From NCBI RefSeq assembly GCF_002911665.1, contig NZ_MTBP01000006.1, forward strand, positions 1-64,000: a stretch of 64,000 bases of DNA, given 5' to 3'. The notes under the pieces are model-generated. The model worked only from the letters and a program-made list of their open reading frames with translations. It did not search any database and was not told the origin of the DNA. The DNA comes from Actinomadura rubteroloni. GTDB taxonomy: Bacteria > Actinomycetota > Actinomycetes > Streptosporangiales > Streptosporangiaceae. Positions 34,619-44,426 of the stretch are shown one piece after another; the stretch's first letter is position 1; the number at the start of each line of letters is the position of its first letter. The position numbers and the translations under genes are program-made.

Positions 34619-35467
34619 CTATCGCAGCGGGGCGGTCGGCCCGCCCGGCGCGTCGTAACGTCCCTCGACGACTGCCCGCGCCACCGCGCCGACCTCGTCC
34701 TCACCGAGCCGGCGATACCCGTCCGCCGTCACCACCGCGACCACCGGGAAGATCCCCCGCGCCAGATCCGGACCACCCGTCGCCGAATCGTCGTCCGCCG
34801 CGTCGTACAGACCCTGCACGCACACCAGCGCCGCGTCCTCCGCCGACAGATCCGCACGGAACAGCTTCTTCACCGAACCCCGCGCGAACACCGAACCCGA
34901 ACCGATCGCATGGAAGTCCCGCTCCTCATAACGACCGCCCGCCGGGTCATAAGAGAAGATCCGGCCCTGGTTCCGCACCTCGTCATAACCCGCGAAGAGC
35001 GGCACCACCGCCAGACCCTGCATCGCCATCGCCAGGTTCCCGCGCACCATCGACGCCAGCCGGTTCGCCTTCCCCTCCACCGACAGCGTCCGGCCCTCAC
35101 GCTTCTCGTAATGCTCCAGCTCCACCTGGAACAACCGGACCAGCTCCATGCCGAGCCCCGCCGTCCCGGCCACCGCGATCGCCGAGAACTCGTCCGCGCG
35201 GAACACCTTCTCCACATCACGCTGCGCGATCATGTTCCCGGCCGTCGCCCGCCGGTCGCCCGCCATGACGACCCCGCCGGGGAACGTCACCGCGACGATC
35301 GTCGTCCCGTGCGGAATCTCGTCCCCCGCCGTCACCCCCTCCGGCAACGGCCGGGCACCCGGCATCAGATCCGGCGCGTACGCGCCCAGGAACTCCGAGA
35401 ACGACGACGTGCCCGGGCTCGCGAACAGCCCCGCCGACCGTGCGGTGTGCGCATCGTGAGACGCCAC
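34619..35467 (-). CDS. prcB: 20S proteasome beta subunit PrcB
   Basis: 282 residues from GTG 35467, chosen because GGAAGGAG lies directly before it; GTG 35488 in frame lacks one. A 54-residue propeptide ends HG, and autocleavage exposes Thr55 ([21 protein letters not shown]), the catalytic nucleophile with the conserved Asp and Lys-region residues behind it. Together with PrcA it degrades pupylated proteins. The 214-base leader contains TAGGGT and TAAGGT motifs that could be promoter elements. Confidence 0.96.
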   Translation of the reverse strand: MASHDAHTARSAGLFASPGTSSFSEFLGAYAPDLMPGARPLPEGVTAGDEIPHGTTIVAVTFPGGVVMAGDRRATAGNMIAQRDVEKVFRADEFSAIAVAGTAGLGMELVRLFQVELEHYEKREGRTLSVEGKANRLASMVRGNLAMAMQGLAVVPLFAGYDEVRNQGRIFSYDPAGGRYEERDFHAIGSGSVFARGSVKKLFRADLSAEDAALVCVQGLYDAADDDSATGGPDLARGIFPVVAVVTADGYRRLGEDEVGAVARAVVEGRYDAPGGPTAPLR

Positions 35468-35681
35468 GCGACTCCTTCCCTCCACCAACGCGCCGCCGCC
35501 CTTCCGGACGGACCGACGCAGACCTTATGACCCTACTGTTCAACCACGCCCCATCGCATGCCGGACGATCACCTCCGCGATCAGCCGAGCGCGAACCCAT
35601 CGTCCACCCCACCCGACACACGCTCACTACCCCGACACACGCCCACCACCACCTCGCCCGCCCACCGCCGGCCCCGCACTG

Positions 35682-36836
35682 TCACACCTCGACCGGATCC
35701 GCGATCCACGAATCCCGCACGCCCTCCCGATCCCGCTCCTCCTTCCGGAACGCCGCATCCGCCAGACGATGCCTCTCCCAACCGCCCTGCGGCACCGTCG
35801 CCGGATCCACATCCGGTTCCGTGAAAGACAACCGCGTGCCGCCACTCCCATCCGGCACCTCACGCACCAGCAGACCGAGCACGTAATCGATCGCGCGGCG
35901 CAGCACCGCCGGATCGTCCCGCAACTGCCCCATCCCGGTGTTGCAGCCGCCGCACAGCAGCCCGCGCACCGCCAAGGTCTCGTGGCAATGGTCGACGTGC
36001 TCAGCCGGGCCGTCCACGCAGATCGCGCATACGTCCTGCTGGATCGCCTGGAGGTCGTCCACGTCTGCAGCATCGAGTCCACAGCGCAGGCGCAGTTGCC
36101 CGCGACTCGTCAGACCCTCCCTGAGCAGGATTTCCGCCCTGCGCCGATTGGCGAAGCCCGGGTACGTCTCCTCACGCCAAGCTCGCAGCGCGGACGACGT
36201 GATCTGGGCGGTCCCGAGTTCGAGTCGGAGCAGGCGCACGTACCAGGTCCGTTTTTCGAGGTAGTCCGCCGCCTCGTAGAGCCGTCGCGGGTTGTCATCG
36301 AACTGGCCGAGGCCCCCATTGCAGCGGAAGCACAAGATACTCCGCACCGCACCAGTCGAATGATCATGATCCACATGGACGGCTGGATCACGCAGGCAGA
36401 GCACACAGATTCCGCCCTGACCGGCGATCATCTCGTCCACCTGCGCCTCGGTGAGGCCGTAACGCAGCTGGAGCAGGTAACTCCGCTGACTGCCGTAGAG
36501 CCGCCGCTTCGCCTCGTCCGAGACACGGCTATGGCACGGACGGCAGTAGTTCGTCAACCCGGTTGACCTCGCCCGATTTTTCCCGAATTCCGCGATAGGC
36601 TTCGTCTCGTCGCATTGAGGACAATATTTCATTCCGTCAGGAGTGTCGCGAAGTCGCCGATAAGGCCTGGCCGACTTGCCCTCCGCGGCACGCTTGTCCC
36701 GATAGGACGCCGAGTTCCGAATGCCGAAGCACGCCCTGCAGTAAAGCGACAGGCCATCGGCAGACGCTTTACGCTTCCAGAACTCCGCCGCCGGCTTGGT
36801 CTCGCCACAGTCACGACACTTCTTGGCCTGCACCAT
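35682..36836 (-). CDS. Tandem recombination endonuclease VII-type protein in the proteasome locus
   Basis: 384 residues from ATG 36836; GTG 36842 is a possible start closer to the GGAGGG. The N-terminus has two zinc-ribbon-like modules (CRDCGETKPAAEFWKRK...YCRAC and CPQCDETKPIAEFGKNR...YCRPC). Two endonuclease VII-like His-Me finger domains follow (CVLCLRDPAVHVDHDHSTG...CFRCNGGLGQFDDNP and CAICVDGPAEHVDHCHETL...CGGCNTGMGQLRDDP). Both keep the HVDHxH catalytic His cluster and zinc cysteines. T4 endonuclease VII resolves branched DNA. Here the domain is duplicated and lies between pup and prcB. The second zinc ribbon and first nuclease domain are less GC-rich than their neighbours. Confidence 0.88.
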   Translation of the reverse strand: MVQAKKCRDCGETKPAAEFWKRKASADGLSLYCRACFGIRNSASYRDKRAAEGKSARPYRRLRDTPDGMKYCPQCDETKPIAEFGKNRARSTGLTNYCRPCHSRVSDEAKRRLYGSQRSYLLQLRYGLTEAQVDEMIAGQGGICVLCLRDPAVHVDHDHSTGAVRSILCFRCNGGLGQFDDNPRRLYEAADYLEKRTWYVRLLRLELGTAQITSSALRAWREETYPGFANRRRAEILLREGLTSRGQLRLRCGLDAADVDDLQAIQQDVCAICVDGPAEHVDHCHETLAVRGLLCGGCNTGMGQLRDDPAVLRRAIDYVLGLLVREVPDGSGGTRLSFTEPDVDPATVPQGGWERHRLADAAFRKEERDREGVRDSWIADPVEV

Positions 36837-36923
36837 CGCCACCCACCCACCCTCCGGGATACTGCCCGGCACAGTAATTCAAACCATTCTGATTTTCAAG
36901 ATGAGCAATTCGGGCGAACTAGC

Positions 36924-37133
36924 TCATTCCCCGCCTTTTTGGACGTACCCACGGACGAATTCCTCCGCATTCTCCTCGAGAACTTCGTCGATTTCGTCCA
37001 AAATTGCCTCGACGTCGTCGCTGAGCTTCTCCTGCCGCTCCTGGACGTCCTCGCCAGTCGTGGCCTGCGTCTCCTCGGTCTCCTCCGTGCGACGCGTGGT
37101 CTGCTTCTGACCGCCGGTGTCCTTCGTGGCCAT
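36924..37133 (-). CDS. pup: Prokaryotic ubiquitin-like protein Pup
   Basis: 69 residues; ATG 37133 after GGAGGTATCGAC. Mostly charged and disordered, with the ARC-binding helix region LSDDVEAILDEIDEVLEENAEEF and C-terminal GYVQKGGE. The terminal residue is already Glu, so the protein can be ligated by PafA without deamidation by Dop. A TAGGCT -10 box lies at 37168-37163. Confidence 0.97.
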   Translation of the reverse strand: MATKDTGGQKQTTRRTEETEETQATTGEDVQERQEKLSDDVEAILDEIDEVLEENAEEFVRGYVQKGGE

Positions 37134-37355
37134 GTCGATACCTCCGCTCTGCCGGTCCTCTCAGCCTATCTCCGATCACCGACGGCCAGCGGCTGCCATG
37201 ATCCGCCGTACCGCCCGCGCGGGGCCGGGGGGTCCTGGCAGGGTTATCGCCGTCCCGCGAACCCGTGAAACGGGCGAAGCGGTCACGAAAAGGGGGCGGA
37301 AACGCGAGCGCGCGCCGGACCCGGCCGAGCCGGGCGCGGCGCGCGTGGCGGGACG

Positions 37356-38876
37356 TCAGCCGTTCTGGCCGGTGAGGGTCGCGACGAGGTCGGCGGCGGT
37401 GCGGCACTGGTCGAGCAGCGCGCCGACGTGGTCCTTGGTGCCGCGCAGCGGTTCGAGGGTCGGGACGCGCTGGAGGGACTCGCGGCCGGGGACGTCGAAG
37501 ATGACGGAGTCCCAGGAGGCGGCGGCGACGTTGTCGGCGTACTGGCGCAGGCAGCGGCCGCGGAAGTAGGCGCGGGTGTCCTCGGGCGGGTCCTCGACGG
37601 CGTCCCGGACCTGGTTCTCGGTGACGACGCGGTCGATGCGGTCGCGGGCGACGAGGCGGTTGTAGAGGCCCTTGTCGGCGCGGACGTCGGTGTACTGGAG
37701 GTCGACGAGCTGGAGCCGGGGGTGGGACCAGTCGAGGCCGTCGCGGCTGCGGTAGCCCTCCAGGAGCTCGAGCTTGGCGACCCAGTCGAGTTCGCGGGAG
37801 AGCTGCATGGGGTCGTCGCCGAGCCGGTGCAGGACGGATTCCCAGCGGTCGAGGACGTCCTTGGTCATGTCGTCGACGTCGGCGCCGTAGCGGTCTTCGA
37901 CGTATTTGCGGGACTGGTCGAGGTATTCGAGCTGGAGCTGGACGGCGGTCATCTTGCGGCCGTCGCGGAGCGTCAGGAGGTGTTTGCACGCGGGGTCGTG
38001 GGAGACGGCGCGCAGGGACGCGACGGGCGCGTCGACGGTGAGGTCGGTGGTGAGGAACGAGTCCTCGATCATGGCGAGGACGAGCGCGGTGGTGCCGAGC
38101 TTGAGGTAGGTGGAGACCTCGCTCATGTTGGCGTCGCCGATGATGACGTGGAGGCGCCGGTATTTGTCGGGGTCGGCGTGCGGCTCGTCGCGGGTGTTGA
38201 TGATGGGGCGTTTGAGGGTGGTCTCCAGGCCGACCTCGACTTCGAAGAAGTCGGCGCGCTGGCTGATCTGGAAGCCTTCGCCGCGTCCGTCGACGCCGAT
38301 GCCGACGCGTCCGGCGCCGGTGACGACCTGGCGGGAGACGAAGAAGGGGGTGAGGTGGCGGACGATGTCGGCGAAGGGCGTCTGCCGCCGCATGAGGTAG
38401 TTCTCGTGGCAGCCGTAGGAGGCGCCCTTGTTGTCGGTGTTGTTCTTGTAGAGCTGGATGGGGTGGGTGCCGGGGATGAGGGCGGCGCGGGCGGCGGCGT
38501 CGGCCATGACGCGTTCGCCCGCCTTGTCCCAGATGACGGCGTCGAGGGGGTTGGTGCACTCGGGCGCGGAGTACTCCGGGTGCGCGTGGTCGACGTAGAG
38601 GCGTGCGCCGTTGGTGAGGATGACGTTGGCGAGGCCGAGGTCCTCGTCGGTGAGCTGGGTGGGGTCGGCGACCTCGCGGGCGAGGTCGAAGCCGCGGGCG
38701 TCCCGGAGGGGGTTCTCCTCCTCGAAGTCCCAGCGGGCCCGTCTGGCCCGTGCGGCGGACGCCGCGAGGTAGGCGTTGACGACCTGCGACGAGGTGACCA
38801 TCGCGTTGGCCCCTGGCTGACCGGGCACGGAGACGCCGTACTCGGTTTCGATGCCCATGACGCGCCGAACACTCAT
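37356..38876 (-). CDS. dop: Depupylase/deamidase Dop
   Basis: 506 residues, PafA paralogue. Hallmarks are [16 protein letters not shown] with the catalytic Asp region [35 protein letters not shown] and [29 protein letters not shown]. It cleaves Pup from substrates; deamidation is not needed because Pup ends in Glu. It lies 222 bases upstream of pup on the same strand. Confidence 0.96.
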   Translation of the reverse strand: MSVRRVMGIETEYGVSVPGQPGANAMVTSSQVVNAYLAASAARARRARWDFEEENPLRDARGFDLAREVADPTQLTDEDLGLANVILTNGARLYVDHAHPEYSAPECTNPLDAVIWDKAGERVMADAAARAALIPGTHPIQLYKNNTDNKGASYGCHENYLMRRQTPFADIVRHLTPFFVSRQVVTGAGRVGIGVDGRGEGFQISQRADFFEVEVGLETTLKRPIINTRDEPHADPDKYRRLHVIIGDANMSEVSTYLKLGTTALVLAMIEDSFLTTDLTVDAPVASLRAVSHDPACKHLLTLRDGRKMTAVQLQLEYLDQSRKYVEDRYGADVDDMTKDVLDRWESVLHRLGDDPMQLSRELDWVAKLELLEGYRSRDGLDWSHPRLQLVDLQYTDVRADKGLYNRLVARDRIDRVVTENQVRDAVEDPPEDTRAYFRGRCLRQYADNVAAASWDSVIFDVPGRESLQRVPTLEPLRGTKDHVGALLDQCRTAADLVATLTGQNG

Positions 38877-39014
38877 ATGGTCGAGCCTATCGGGAGGGCG
38901 GGGGCGGGGCCACGGGGCGGGGTCCGGGGCGCCGGTGTGGCGGGGCCGACGTGCCGCGGCGCGGCGGCCGGCCGGTGGGCGGGCCGCCGCGCCGCGGCGT
39001 GGTCGGTGCGGGGG

Positions 39015-40775
39015 TCAGAGGTACTGGCCGGTGTTGGCGACGGTGTCGATGGAGCGGCCGGCCTCGGCGCCCTTGGTGCCGGAGACGAGCGTGCGGATGT
39101 AGACGATCCGTTCGCCCTTCTTGCCGGAGATCCGGGCCCAGTCGTCGGGGTTGGTGGTGTTGGGGAGGTCCTCGTTCTCGCTGAACTCGTCGACGCAGGC
39201 GGCGAGCAGGTGCTGGACGCGCATGCCCTTCTGGCCGGTGTCGAGGAACTGCTTGATGGCCATCTTCTTGGCGCGGTCGACGATGTTCTGGATCATGGCG
39301 CCGGAGTTGAAGTCCTTGAAGAAGAGGACTTCCTTGTCGCCGTTGGCGTAGGTGACCTCGAGGAAGCGGTTCTCTTCGCTCTCGGTGTACATGCGCTCGA
39401 CGACGCGCTGGATCATGGCGTCGATGGTGGCGGTGGGGCTGTCGTCGTGTTCGCCGAGGTCGTCGGGGTGCAGCGGGAGGCCGGGAACGATGTACTTGGA
39501 GAAGATGTCCTTGGCGGCCTCGGCGTCGGGGCGTTCGATCTTGATCTTGACGTCGAGACGGCCGGGGCGCAGGATCGCGGGGTCGATCATGTCCTCGCGG
39601 TTGGAGGCGCCGATGACGATGACGTTCTCCAGGCCTTCGACGCCGTCGATCTCGCTGAGGAGCTGCGGGACGATGGTGTTCTCGACGTCGGAGGAGACGC
39701 CGGATCCGCGGGTGCGGAAGATGGAGTCCATCTCGTCGAAGAAGACGATGACCGGGGTTCCGGCGGAGGCCTTCTCGCGGGCGCGCTGGAACACGAGCCG
39801 GATGTGGCGCTCGGTCTCGCCCACGTACTTGTTGAGGAGTTCGGGGCCCTTGATGTTGAGGAAGAAGCTCTTGCCCTCCTGGCCGGTCTGCTCGGCGACC
39901 TTCTTGGCGAGGGAGTTGGCGACGGCCTTGGCGATGAGCGTCTTGCCGCAGCCGGGGGGCCCGTAGAGCAGGACGCCCTTGGGGGGCCGGAGCTGGTGCT
40001 CGCGGAAGAGGTCGGCGTGCAGGTAGGGCAGTTCGACGGCGTCGCGGATCAGTTCGATCTGGGAGCCGAGCCCGCCGATCTCCTCGTAGGAGATGTCGGG
40101 CACCTCTTCGAGGACGAGTTCTTCGACCTCGGCCTTGTGGATCTTCTCGTAGGCGTATCCGGACCGGGAGTCGAGCATGAGCGAGTCGCCGGCGCGGAGC
40201 GGGACTCCGCGCAGCGGCTCGGCGAGCTTGATGATGCGCTCCTCGTCGGCGTGCGCGATGACCAGCGCGCGTTCGCCGTCGTCGAGGAGTTCCTTGAGCA
40301 TGACGACCTCGCCCTGCTGCTCGAAGGCGAGGGCTTCGACGACGTTGAGTGCCTCGTTGAGCATGACCTCCTGGCCGCGCTTGAGGTCCTCGACGTCGAC
40401 GGACGGGCTGACGTTCACGCGGAGCTTGCGGCCTCCGGTGAAGATGTCGACCGTTCCATCGTCCCTGGCTTCGAGGAAGACGCCGTAGCCGGACGGCGGT
40501 TGCGCCAGCCGGTCGACCTCCTCCTTGAGCGCGACGATCTGCTCGCGCGCTTCCTTCAGGGTCGATACGAGACGTTCGTTCTGACCCGTGGCGGCGGCCA
40601 GGTTGGCCTGTGCCTCATGGAGACGTTCCTCTAGAACCCGTACTTGGCGGGGGGATTCCGCGAGCTTGCGGCGCAGTACTGAGATCTCCTCCTCCAGGAA
40701 GGAAACCTGAGTGCGGAGGTCCTTGACCTCCTTGTCCTGCGCGCTGCGCGCCCCAGCATCATCACGAGCGGCCAC
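39015..40775 (-). CDS. arc: Proteasomal AAA ATPase ARC/Mpa
   Basis: 586 residues; GTG 40775 after GAGGAGGTGACGG. A coiled coil (about residues 15-90) captures Pup. Two OB folds follow (about 95-220), then the AAA module with Walker A GPPGCGKT at 272-279, Walker [10 protein letters not shown] and the arginine-finger region. The C-terminus is GQYL, giving the penultimate Tyr needed to dock on the PrcA ring. It unfolds pupylated proteins and feeds them to the 20S core. Confidence 0.96.
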   Translation of the reverse strand: MAARDDAGARSAQDKEVKDLRTQVSFLEEEISVLRRKLAESPRQVRVLEERLHEAQANLAAATGQNERLVSTLKEAREQIVALKEEVDRLAQPPSGYGVFLEARDDGTVDIFTGGRKLRVNVSPSVDVEDLKRGQEVMLNEALNVVEALAFEQQGEVVMLKELLDDGERALVIAHADEERIIKLAEPLRGVPLRAGDSLMLDSRSGYAYEKIHKAEVEELVLEEVPDISYEEIGGLGSQIELIRDAVELPYLHADLFREHQLRPPKGVLLYGPPGCGKTLIAKAVANSLAKKVAEQTGQEGKSFFLNIKGPELLNKYVGETERHIRLVFQRAREKASAGTPVIVFFDEMDSIFRTRGSGVSSDVENTIVPQLLSEIDGVEGLENVIVIGASNREDMIDPAILRPGRLDVKIKIERPDAEAAKDIFSKYIVPGLPLHPDDLGEHDDSPTATIDAMIQRVVERMYTESEENRFLEVTYANGDKEVLFFKDFNSGAMIQNIVDRAKKMAIKQFLDTGQKGMRVQHLLAACVDEFSENEDLPNTTNPDDWARISGKKGERIVYIRTLVSGTKGAEAGRSIDTVANTGQYL

Positions 40776-41101
40776 GCCCCGTCACCTCCTCACGAAGAGA
40801 GCCGACGACCTATTGAGACCCTACCTATCTGGAGCGGTTCCGTAACCTGCCCTTTCGGTTGTCGTGTCGTGGGGGGCGTGTCGGGGCGGGTGCGGTCGCG
40901 GGGGCGCGGCGGCGCGGTGTTTGCGTTGTGGGGCTGGTGGGACGGTGGTTCTTGTCGGCGGCGCGCTCCGGTGGCGACAGGATTTGCCGACATCACCGGC
41001 TATGTCCGCCCAGAGCGAAGTGGCGGCGGACAGCCGGACGGCGTCGCGCCGGCCGGGACGGCGGAAAAGTTCCCGGGCGTGGCGCGGCCCCCGAATGTGA
41101 T
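40776..41101 (-). promoter_or_regulatory. arc promoter region and trmI-arc spacer
   Basis: 326 bases without a supported gene. On the minus strand TAGGGT (40823-40818) is a likely -10 about 40 bases before the arc GTG. A GGAAC (40841-40837) lies 17 bases from GTC (40819-40817), a spacing typical of ECF sigma promoters, so stress control is possible. The remaining part towards trmI is GC-rich and shows no clear terminator. Confidence 0.45.
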
Positions 41102-42055
41102 CTAGGACTCGTCGGGCGTGTCGTCGGCGGCCTCGGGCGCGGCGGCGGACGCGCTGTCGGGCGCGGCGTCGGCGCTGTAGGCGCCCTTGGCGGGACGGCG
41201 GCGCCGCTGCGGCGGGGTGACGCCGTCGGCGAGGCGCCGCGCGGTGACGAGGAAGCCGGTGTGGCCGATCATGCGGTGGTCGGGCCGGACGGCCAGGCCC
41301 TCGACGTGCCAGGAGCGCAGCAGCGTCTCGAAGGCGTAGGGCTCGGCGAACGCGCCGTGGGAGCGCAGGTCCTCCACGACGCGGGACATCTGCGTGGTCG
41401 TGGCGATGTAGGCGCAGACCATGCCGCCCGGGACGAGCGCCTTGGCGACGGCGTCGACGCACTCCCAGGGGGCGAGCATGTCGAGGACGACGCGGTCCAC
41501 CTCGGTGTCGGCGAGGGCGTCCTCCAGGGACCCGACGGTGAGGCGCCAGGACGGGTGGGGGCCGCCGAAGAAGCGCTCGACGTTGGCGCGGGCGATGTCG
41601 GCGAAGTCGGGGCGGCGCTCGTAGGAGGAGACGAGGCCGTGCTCGCCGACGGCGCGCAGCAGGAAGCAGGTGAGGGCGCCCGATCCGGCGCCGGCCTCGA
41701 CGACGCGGGCGCCGGGGAAGATGTCGGCCTGCGCGACGATCTGGGCGGCGTCCTTGGGGTAGACGACGGCGGCGCCGCGCGGCATGCGGACGGCGTAGTC
41801 GGTGAGCAGGGGCCGGAAGGCGAGGTACTCGACGGCGCCGGTGGAGCGGAAGACGCTGCCTTCGGGGCTGCCGATGATGGTGTCGTGCGGGATGGATCCC
41901 TTGTGCGAGTGGTAGAGCTTCCCTGGCTGCAGGGTGATGGTGTTGATGCGTCCCTTGGGGTCGGTGAGCTGAACCTGGTCGCCGGGGCGGAACGGTCCGT
42001 GCGGGATGCGGCCGGTCGCGGCGGCGGGGACGGGCGGGGTGGAGGGTTCGCTCAT
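41102..42055 (-). CDS. trmI: tRNA (adenine-58-N1)-methyltransferase TrmI
   Basis: 317 residues from ATG 42055; a TTG at 42064 is an alternative. The N-terminal beta domain (FRPGDQVQLTDPKGRINTITLQPGKLYHSHKG in part) and the SAM motif VVEAGAGSGALTCFLL, plus VDRVVLDMLAPWECVD, identify TrmI. It methylates A58 in the T loop of tRNAs. A low-complexity Ala/Asp tail ends the protein. It regularly sits upstream of arc in actinomycetes. Confidence 0.94.
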   Translation of the reverse strand: MSEPSTPPVPAAATGRIPHGPFRPGDQVQLTDPKGRINTITLQPGKLYHSHKGSIPHDTIIGSPEGSVFRSTGAVEYLAFRPLLTDYAVRMPRGAAVVYPKDAAQIVAQADIFPGARVVEAGAGSGALTCFLLRAVGEHGLVSSYERRPDFADIARANVERFFGGPHPSWRLTVGSLEDALADTEVDRVVLDMLAPWECVDAVAKALVPGGMVCAYIATTTQMSRVVEDLRSHGAFAEPYAFETLLRSWHVEGLAVRPDHRMIGHTGFLVTARRLADGVTPPQRRRRPAKGAYSADAAPDSASAAAPEAADDTPDES

Positions 42056-42100
42056 GGGCGTCAAGGCTAGCGGCCGTCCGGGCCTGGTCAGGCGCCCGCG

Positions 42101-43264
42101 TCAGGCGCCGCTGAAGGCGCGGTCGACGTCGGCGGTGGCGAGGACGCCGTAGACGCCGCCGCCGGGTTCGAGGAGGAGGTATTCGGACGCGGGGGCGTTG
42201 CGGAGGGCGTCCACGAGGTCTTCGCCGGTGAGGTCGGCGGGGAGGGTGAGGCCGGGTTCGATGCCGCGCGACAGGTCGCCGATGGTGACCCAGGGGCGCC
42301 GGTGTTCGGGCGTGGCGGTGACGGCCTTCTCGCTGACGAGGCCGCGGGGGCGTCCGTCGTGGTCGACGACGACGATCGCGCCGGCGTGCTCGGCCTGGGC
42401 GCGGCGGACGGCCTCGGCGAGGGGCAGGTCGGCGGTGAGGAGGGCGGCGCGGCGGGCGAGGGCGCGGGCGCTGAGGCGCGGGATGCGCTCGCGGATGCGT
42501 TCGGCGCGCAGGGTCTGGGTGGCGCCGACCCAGATGAACGACGCGACGAGCGCGGACCACAGGAGGGTGAGCCAGCCGATGCCGCCGTCGTCGGTGGAGC
42601 GGGTGCTGAGGTAGGCGCCGGCGAGGAGGCAGAGGACGGCGACGCCGCGTCCGATCTGGGCGGCGGCGACGGCGCCGCTGCGGCTGCGGCCGGTGGCCTT
42701 CCAGACGGCGGCGCGGACGAGCCGGCCGCCGTCCAGGGGCAGGCCGGGCAGGAGGTTGAAGACGCCGACGAGGAGGTTGGCGAAGGCGAGGGCGTCGAGC
42801 AGGAGCAGCCCGACGGGCGGGAGGGGGACGAACGCGCGGGCGGCGAACCCGAGTCCGGCGAGGACGAGGTTGACCAGCGGTCCGGCGAGGGCGATGAGGA
42901 ACTCGCCGCCGGGGCCGTCGGCCTCGCGGCCGATGGAGGTCTCGCCGCCGAGGATGTGGAGGGTGACCGACCGGACGGGCAGGCCGAGGGCGCGGGCGGT
43001 GACGGCGTGGCTGAGCTCGTGGACGAACACCGACCCGTAGAGCAGGACGGCGTAGGCGAACGCGACGGCGAAGCTGCCGGGGCGGGCGACGACGTCGTGG
43101 ACCTGGCTCTCGAAGAGCACGGTGACGATGACGGCGACGACGAACCAGCTCGGCGAGACGAAGACGGGGACGCCGAACGGGCGTCCGATGGGGATGCCGG
43201 CGCCGCGCGGGCCGGGGTCTCCGGCGGGCGGTGTTCCCTGCGGCGAGGGCGGGCTGTCGGTCAC
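42101..43264 (-). CDS. Site-2 protease (M50) with CBS domains
   Basis: 387 residues from GTG 43264. Six hydrophobic segments carry the zinc site: FVHELSHAV (HExxH) near residue 80 and FNLLPGLPLDGGRLV (third ligand Asp) near residue 166. Two CBS motifs make up the cytoplasmic C-terminal part (residues about 250-385, with AGAIVVVDHDGRPRGLVS), which may bind an adenine nucleotide. The Rip3/S2P-CBS type cuts membrane-bound regulators. It starts 122 bases from the divergent nuclease gene. Confidence 0.92.
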   Translation of the reverse strand: MTDSPPSPQGTPPAGDPGPRGAGIPIGRPFGVPVFVSPSWFVVAVIVTVLFESQVHDVVARPGSFAVAFAYAVLLYGSVFVHELSHAVTARALGLPVRSVTLHILGGETSIGREADGPGGEFLIALAGPLVNLVLAGLGFAARAFVPLPPVGLLLLDALAFANLLVGVFNLLPGLPLDGGRLVRAAVWKATGRSRSGAVAAAQIGRGVAVLCLLAGAYLSTRSTDDGGIGWLTLLWSALVASFIWVGATQTLRAERIRERIPRLSARALARRAALLTADLPLAEAVRRAQAEHAGAIVVVDHDGRPRGLVSEKAVTATPEHRRPWVTIGDLSRGIEPGLTLPADLTGEDLVDALRNAPASEYLLLEPGGGVYGVLATADVDRAFSGA

Positions 43265-43386
43265 GGTCCGATGCTACGGCCCCGGCCCGCGCCGCCCGGC
43301 CGGGTGTGCGCCGCATGTCCACGCGTTGTCCACAACGGCGATTCCCGGCGCGGTTTCGTCGGAGGGCTCCCCTACGCTCGTGAGCC

Positions 43387-44292
43387 ATGACGACGGAGGC
43401 GGATGCGGGCACGGACGCGGGTGCGGCGGAGGTGGAGGTGGCGGGGTCGCTGTCGCCGTCGCGGGCCGGGGATTTCATGACGTGTCCGCTGCTGTACCGG
43501 TTCCGGGTGATCGACAAGCTGCCGGAGCGGCCGAGCCCGGCGGCGGTGCGCGGGACGCTGGTGCACGCGGTGCTGGAGCGGCTGTACGACCTGCCGCCGG
43601 ACGGCCGGACGGTCGGGGCGGCGCTGGGCCTGCTGGGTCCCGAGTGGGAGCGGCTGCTGGCGCGGGAGCCGGAGCTGGACGGGCTGTTCGCGGCGGACGC
43701 GGCCGGGGCGGCGGAGCGGGCGGAGTGGCTGGAGCAGGCGCGGCGGCAGGTGGAGCGGTACTTCACGCTGGAGGATCCGCGGCGGCTGGAGCCCGCCGAG
43801 CGGGAGCTGTACGTGGAGACGGTGCTGGAGTCGGGGCTGCGGCTGCGGGGCTTCATCGACCGGGTGGACGTCGCGCCGACCGGCGAGGTCCGGATCGTGG
43901 ACTACAAGACGGGCACGGCGCCGCGCGCGGACTTCGAGGCGCGGGCGCTGTTCCAGATGAAGTTCTACGCGCTGGTGCTGTGGCGGCTGCGCGGGGCGGT
44001 GCCGCGGCTGCTGCAGCTCATGTACCTGGGGAACGGGGAGGTGCTGCGGTACGCGCCGGACGAGGCGGATCTGCGGGCGACCGAGCGGAAGGTGGAGGCG
44101 CTGTGGGACGCGATCCGGCGGGCGACCGACACCGGTGAGTGGCGGCCCCGCGCGAGCCGGCTGTGCGACTGGTGCGACCACCGAAAGCGGTGCCCGGAGT
44201 TCGGCGGCACGCCGCCGCCGCTGCCGGCCGTGCCGGCGCCGCGCGAGTCCCCGGCGGACGCGATGGCGGCGCCGGGCCGCGACGACCCGTGA
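43387..44292 (+). CDS. RecB-family PD-(D/E)XK nuclease with predicted Fe-S cluster
   Basis: 301 residues from ATG 43387. The nuclease core has LVHAVLERL, GFIDRVD and VRIVDYKTG (D-E-K residues). The N-terminal Cys in FMTCPLLYRF and the C-terminal CDWCDHRKRC form the four-cysteine pattern of Fe-S nucleases such as AddB and Cas4. It lacks a helicase domain. It often lies beside trmI in actinomycete genomes. Likely a DNA-repair nuclease; the target is unknown. Confidence 0.92.
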   Translation: MTTEADAGTDAGAAEVEVAGSLSPSRAGDFMTCPLLYRFRVIDKLPERPSPAAVRGTLVHAVLERLYDLPPDGRTVGAALGLLGPEWERLLAREPELDGLFAADAAGAAERAEWLEQARRQVERYFTLEDPRRLEPAERELYVETVLESGLRLRGFIDRVDVAPTGEVRIVDYKTGTAPRADFEARALFQMKFYALVLWRLRGAVPRLLQLMYLGNGEVLRYAPDEADLRATERKVEALWDAIRRATDTGEWRPRASRLCDWCDHRKRCPEFGGTPPPLPAVPAPRESPADAMAAPGRDDP

Positions 44293-44426
44293 GGCGTCCC
44301 GCGGGCGGCCGAGCGGGCGGCCGAGCGGGCGGCCCGCGGGGTGGACGCGGTGTCCTCCTTGGGGAGGATCGGGGATCCGCGTCCAGGAGGGGTCGGGGGC
44401 CGTCGTGACCTCCTAGGGTGAGAAGC

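Noticed and set aside
37428-40634. 1068-codon plus-strand frame opposite dop and arc
   Set aside because: It is the complement of two certain genes, an artefact of high GC, with low-complexity Val/Gly/Asp product.
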